Made by a program: the position numbers and the translations under genes. The notes beneath the pieces were generated by a model. It saw nothing but the letters and a program-made list of their open reading frames with translations. It made no database searches and was not told the DNA's origin. A stretch of 64,000 nucleotides of DNA from Campylobacter curvus. GTDB lineage: Bacteria; Campylobacterota; Campylobacteria; Campylobacterales; Campylobacteraceae. Of this stretch, positions 63,273 through 64,000 are shown piece by piece (within the stretch, counting starts at the first letter, position 1; each line of letters begins with the position of its first letter). The DNA lies in assembly GCF_013372125.1 (NCBI RefSeq), contig NZ_CP053826.1:1116001-1180000 (forward strand). The letters are read 5' to 3'.

Positions 63273-64000
63273 CTAAAATTTCACTCCTCTCAAATGGTCT
63301 TGTGATCGCGGCTATCGCAGCTATCGCGGTATTTATCTCGTAGGCAAAGAGTTCAAGCTCGTCACCGAGCAAATTTAACGCTCTTTTTATCGCTACACTT
63401 GCGTCTTTACATTGTTTGATCTGGTGATTCGAGCTTAGCATCATCTCGCTACTATCCTGGGAGTCAAGATAATCCCGTAGCCGCCCCACTATCTCGTCAG
63501 TCCTTTTTTTTGCCGAAATTTTGATGCTAGGACTTAAATCAAGGTCAAATTTAAAAGCCAGATCGCTTTTATTAAGGATGAAAAATACCTTCTTGCCGGA
63601 ATTTTTGACTAGCTCGACGATGCGTTCGTCTTGCTCGTCGCTGGCGCTAGAGCTATCAAAAACGGCCAAAACGATATCGGCCTCCTCGATCGCCGCTAGT
63701 GAGTAGCGGATACCGATCTCCTCGATCTTGCCGACGTTTTTACGGATCCCTGCCGTATCGATGATGCGTACCATGTGCGTTCCGACCTTGAAATTTTCCT
63801 CTATCCTGTCGCGTGTGGTGCCAGCCTCGTCGCTGATGATCGCGCGCTCGTAGGATAAAAGTGAGTTTAAAATAGAGCTTTTGCCGACATTTGGTTTGCC
63901 GACTATCGCGACCTTAAAGCCATCGATCAACCCGCGCCTTTGCTCGCTTATTTGCACTATTTTATCAAGCTTTGCGGCATTTGCTTCGAGCATAGCCTTT
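63238..64000 (-). CDS. mnmE: tRNA modification GTPase MnmE, C-terminal part
   Basis: About 254 residues visible; the N-terminal domain lies beyond the window. With MnmG it makes 5-carboxymethylaminomethyluridine at the tRNA wobble base. Ras-like G domain: G1 [11 protein letters not shown]2 GTTRD, G3 DTAGIR, G4 NKSD. Helical domain and the invariant C-terminal FCLGK, whose Cys is needed for activity. The lipoprotein gene overlaps its end by 35 bp. Confidence 0.97.
   Translation of the reverse strand, partial: KAMLEANAAKLDKIVQISEQRRGLIDGFKVAIVGKPNVGKSSILNSLLSYERAIISDEAGTTRDRIEENFKVGTHMVRIIDTAGIRKNVGKIEEIGIRYSLAAIEEADIVLAVFDSSSASDEQDERIVELVKNSGKKVFFILNKSDLAFKFDLDLSPSIKISAKKRTDEIVGRLRDYLDSQDSSEMMLSSNHQIKQCKDASVAIKRALNLLGDELELFAYEINTAIAAIAAITRPFERSEILDEMFSHFCLGK

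Overview
The window is chromosomal DNA from an epsilonproteobacterium, almost certainly a Campylobacter. The evidence is short intergenic gaps, stop/start overlaps throughout, AAATTT-rich spacers, and gene blocks that I recall in the same order in C. jejuni: flgI-flgJ-flgM-flgN-flgK; flaG-fliD-fliS; ispB-hemA-proS-fxsA-like-hemC-ubiD; cprRS/htrA with cbpA-hspR-kefB; lolE-like/secA/lolA; rsmH-ftsL and ppiD-like/ftsA/ftsZ; purH-djlA-like-purL-mnmE. The base composition looks more GC-rich than C. jejuni, which suggests the C. concisus/curvus/showae group (inference). There is no prophage, plasmid gene, CRISPR array, tRNA or rRNA. The only stable RNA found is RNase P RNA.

Layout. 1-1684: start of a TauE/SafE permease, periplasmic Cu/Zn SOD and a DUF2400-type gene. 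1684-5629: late flagellar operon on the minus strand, with a sigma-54 promoter before flgI and a probable sigma-28 promoter before flgM. 6087-7024: rsmD and a small gene. 7146-9933: flaG-fliD-fliS plus a small partner, behind a sigma-28-like promoter. 9934-10244: rnpB. 10280-13322: truD, thiL and a ferredoxin-fold protein. 13563-22727: a long minus-strand operon for isoprenoid, haem and menaquinone synthesis. 23337-26097: metY and a K+/H+ antiporter. 26425-33520: CprRS and HtrA facing the HspR heat-shock operon. 33646-43862: lipoprotein sorting, SecA, a helicase and a two-enzyme peptidoglycan lipoprotein. 43963-52509: membrane proteins and the division genes. 53150-56089: a DUF59/membrane/DUF2249 trio and MsrAB. 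56620-64000: purine genes, a DnaJ protein, a Clp-fold protease and mnmE.

The most interesting structure is not a gene. Six intergenic spacers (about 5695, 22749, 26127, 52631, 56250 and 62411) carry copies of one non-coding, palindromic element of about 190-360 bp. It has GGCTCTRTTATA-type terminal inverted repeats. Two copies have exact 8-bp target duplications and a third has 7 bp. Internal stems show compensatory changes between copies, and TATAAT-like boxes in the termini point outward. Removing copy 2 in silico restores a TTGA stop/start overlap between two genes, so it split a coupled pair. Copy 3 likewise separates the antiporter from the cprRS operon. No transposase for it lies in the window.
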